This document shows positions 62,878-64,000 of a stretch of DNA of 64,000 bases, in pieces. Below the pieces are notes generated by a model. The model searched no databases, had not been told where the DNA came from, and worked only from the letters and a program-made list of their open reading frames with translations. Every line of letters starts with the position of its first letter. Position 1 is the first letter of the stretch. Origin of the DNA: Moritella sp. JT01 (GTDB taxonomy: Bacteria > Pseudomonadota > Gammaproteobacteria > Enterobacterales > Moritellaceae); assembly GCF_001574435.1 (NCBI RefSeq), contig NZ_LOCN01000032.1, forward strand, positions 349 to 64,348. The letters run 5' to 3'. Both the position numbers and the translations under genes were made by a program.

Positions 62878-64000
62878 CTACCAACCCTGAATTCGAGCCC
62901 AGTAATCAAGTTCAACCTGCTCTGGGTCTACTACGTAATAACCCGCATGCATGGCTGCGGTGGCGCAAGCATGATTGGGTAAAATGCGTAACTGTGTGCC
63001 TACCGCTATATCGGATAGCTTTTTGCTATCATTCGCGCCATCAATATCGCCACCAGCCGCAGCAATAATGCCATGTTCTTGATTAGCACCGATGACTTGC
63101 AAACCGGGAATAATACTGCCATCGCTATCGCAAACTAATCCATAACCACAATCCTGTCGTTGCGACTGCGTACCCCGGTCTTGTGACAATGACATCCAAC
63201 CTGCATCAATAAATAACCAGTCTTTCTCTTCGTTATGACCTATCACAGTGGTGACAACCGATAACGCGATATCACTTGGCTTACAAACGCCAATACCAGC
63301 CATTACTAAATCAAAAAAGGTATACACGCCCGCTCTTACTTCTGTCACACCATCCAAGTTCTCCGCAAAATGTGCTGTCGGTGTCGAACCAACGCTCACC
63401 ACAGGACAAGGTAATCCACTTTCAATTAACTGAGTAGCTGCAATCACCGCAGCACTACGTTCACCTTCAGCAGCAGCGACTAACGCCTTTTTACTGATAC
63501 AATCATAAGATTCTCCCGCATGTGTCAGTACACCTCGTAGCTCAGCGCCACCTTGATGAAGGATCCTTGCGATCTCGACTAAACGCATATCATCAGGTTT
63601 GATACCACCTCGATGACCATCGCAATCAATTTCCAATAGCGTTGGGATCTTGATATTTTGCATCTGACAAAATGTAGCTACTGCTTTTGCTTGCGCAACA
63701 CTATCAAGCAAAATGCTGATATTAATGCCTTTATTAAGCAATGCTTGAATACGCGGTAATTTTTGCGGAGCGATACCTACGGCATAGAGCAGATTGGTAT
63801 AACCCGCGTCTGCAAATGCTTCCGCTTCTTTAACGGTCGATAGTGTGGCTGGTGAATCAAAACCTTCTAGTACATGCTTCGCACCCGCAATGGATTTAAC
63901 GGTTTTTAAATGTGGTCTTAATATCACATGATGCGGGGCTAACTTCGCTCTTAAGAAGGCCACATTGATATCAAACTTGGCTTTATCGACCAACAAAAAA
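62878..64000 (-). CDS. DSD1/D-threonine-aldolase-like PLP enzyme, partial at window edge
   Basis: At least 372 residues; the frame is open to the window end, and the first codons are TTG-TTG in the middle of the typical N-terminal LLVDxxxF motif, so the true start lies beyond 64000. PLP-lysine region RPHLKTVKS, later EIDCDGHRGG and VSVGSTPTAH, and the metal-binding HACATAAMH near the C-terminus identify the D-serine dehydratase (DSD1)/D-threonine aldolase family. These cleave or dehydrate beta-hydroxy-D-amino acids with PLP and a divalent metal. It precedes the OCD-family gene in the same operon. Confidence 0.85.
   Translation of the reverse strand, partial: FLLVDKAKFDINVAFLRAKLAPHHVILRPHLKTVKSIAGAKHVLEGFDSPATLSTVKEAEAFADAGYTNLLYAVGIAPQKLPRIQALLNKGINISILLDSVAQAKAVATFCQMQNIKIPTLLEIDCDGHRGGIKPDDMRLVEIARILHQGGAELRGVLTHAGESYDCISKKALVAAAEGERSAAVIAATQLIESGLPCPVVSVGSTPTAHFAENLDGVTEVRAGVYTFFDLVMAGIGVCKPSDIALSVVTTVIGHNEEKDWLFIDAGWMSLSQDRGTQSQRQDCGYGLVCDSDGSIIPGLQVIGANQEHGIIAAAGGDIDGANDSKKLSDIAVGTQLRILPNHACATAAMHAGYYVVDPEQVELDYWARIQGW

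Overview
The window looks like the chromosome of a marine gammaproteobacterium close to Moritella or related cold-water Alteromonadales/Vibrionales. This is inferred from the moderately AT-rich sequence, the add-type adenine riboswitch known from Vibrio, a ChiA-type chitinase, a secreted vibriolysin-like M4 protease, the ynjBCDF-type cluster and the modE/modABC locus. No rRNA, tRNA, CRISPR array, prophage or complete insertion sequence was seen.

Layout. 1-4090: arsenic operon arsR-acr3-GAPDH-arsJ, with no arsenate reductase. 4276-5745: CstA-type peptide/carbon-starvation transporter. 5880-11507 (minus): self-contained tripartite exporter (adaptor, TolC-like channel, two MacB/FtsX permeases, ATPase). 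11670-15800: two alpha/beta hydrolases, an ASCH protein and a beta-lactamase-fold serine hydrolase. 15993-20119: ynjB-ynjC-ynjD-ynjF-type cluster. 20172-22359: MarR regulator, cytochrome b561-like protein and a divergent cytochrome c', sharing a 46-bp palindromic promoter/operator. 22436-29878: small lipoprotein, stand-alone RibD-type deaminase, M14 peptidase, M4 protease and a giant calcium-repeat lipoprotein. 30224-33198: ackA and tcyP. 33400-36019: two envelope proteins of unknown function. 36510-42933: modE, two tandem sCache-GGDEF diguanylate cyclases, then modABC behind a ModE-type palindrome. 42934-45198: a hipBA toxin-antitoxin module followed by decayed second copies of the modC 3' end and the hipB 3' end, which points to an old tandem duplication. 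45199-51149: ankyrin lipoprotein, HEAT-like protein, AraC regulator, EamA transporter and the chitinase. 51520-52799: an EamA gene relic, an adenine riboswitch and add.

53634-61796 is the most novel segment: a five-gene biosynthetic cluster (FMO-type oxygenase, 2OG-Fe(II)/IPNS-like oxygenase, tryptophanase/tyrosine phenol-lyase-like PLP enzyme, second FMO-like oxygenase, stand-alone A-T-TE NRPS). The adenylation pocket reads by eye as aromatic-amino-acid-like (DACTIAAVC plus K). The PLP lyase combines tryptophanase-type residues with a non-canonical Gln. The cluster is preceded by about 750 bp of very AT-rich DNA and bracketed by two nearly identical GC-rich terminator hairpins. I recognise no described pathway with this gene set; a small oxidised aromatic-amino-acid (Trp/Tyr/Phe) product is the best inference. 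The window ends in a convergent pair: an ornithine-cyclodeaminase-family reductase and a DSD1/D-threonine-aldolase-like enzyme that runs off the right edge.

Functional calls come from reading motifs and remembered family sequences; no database search was run.
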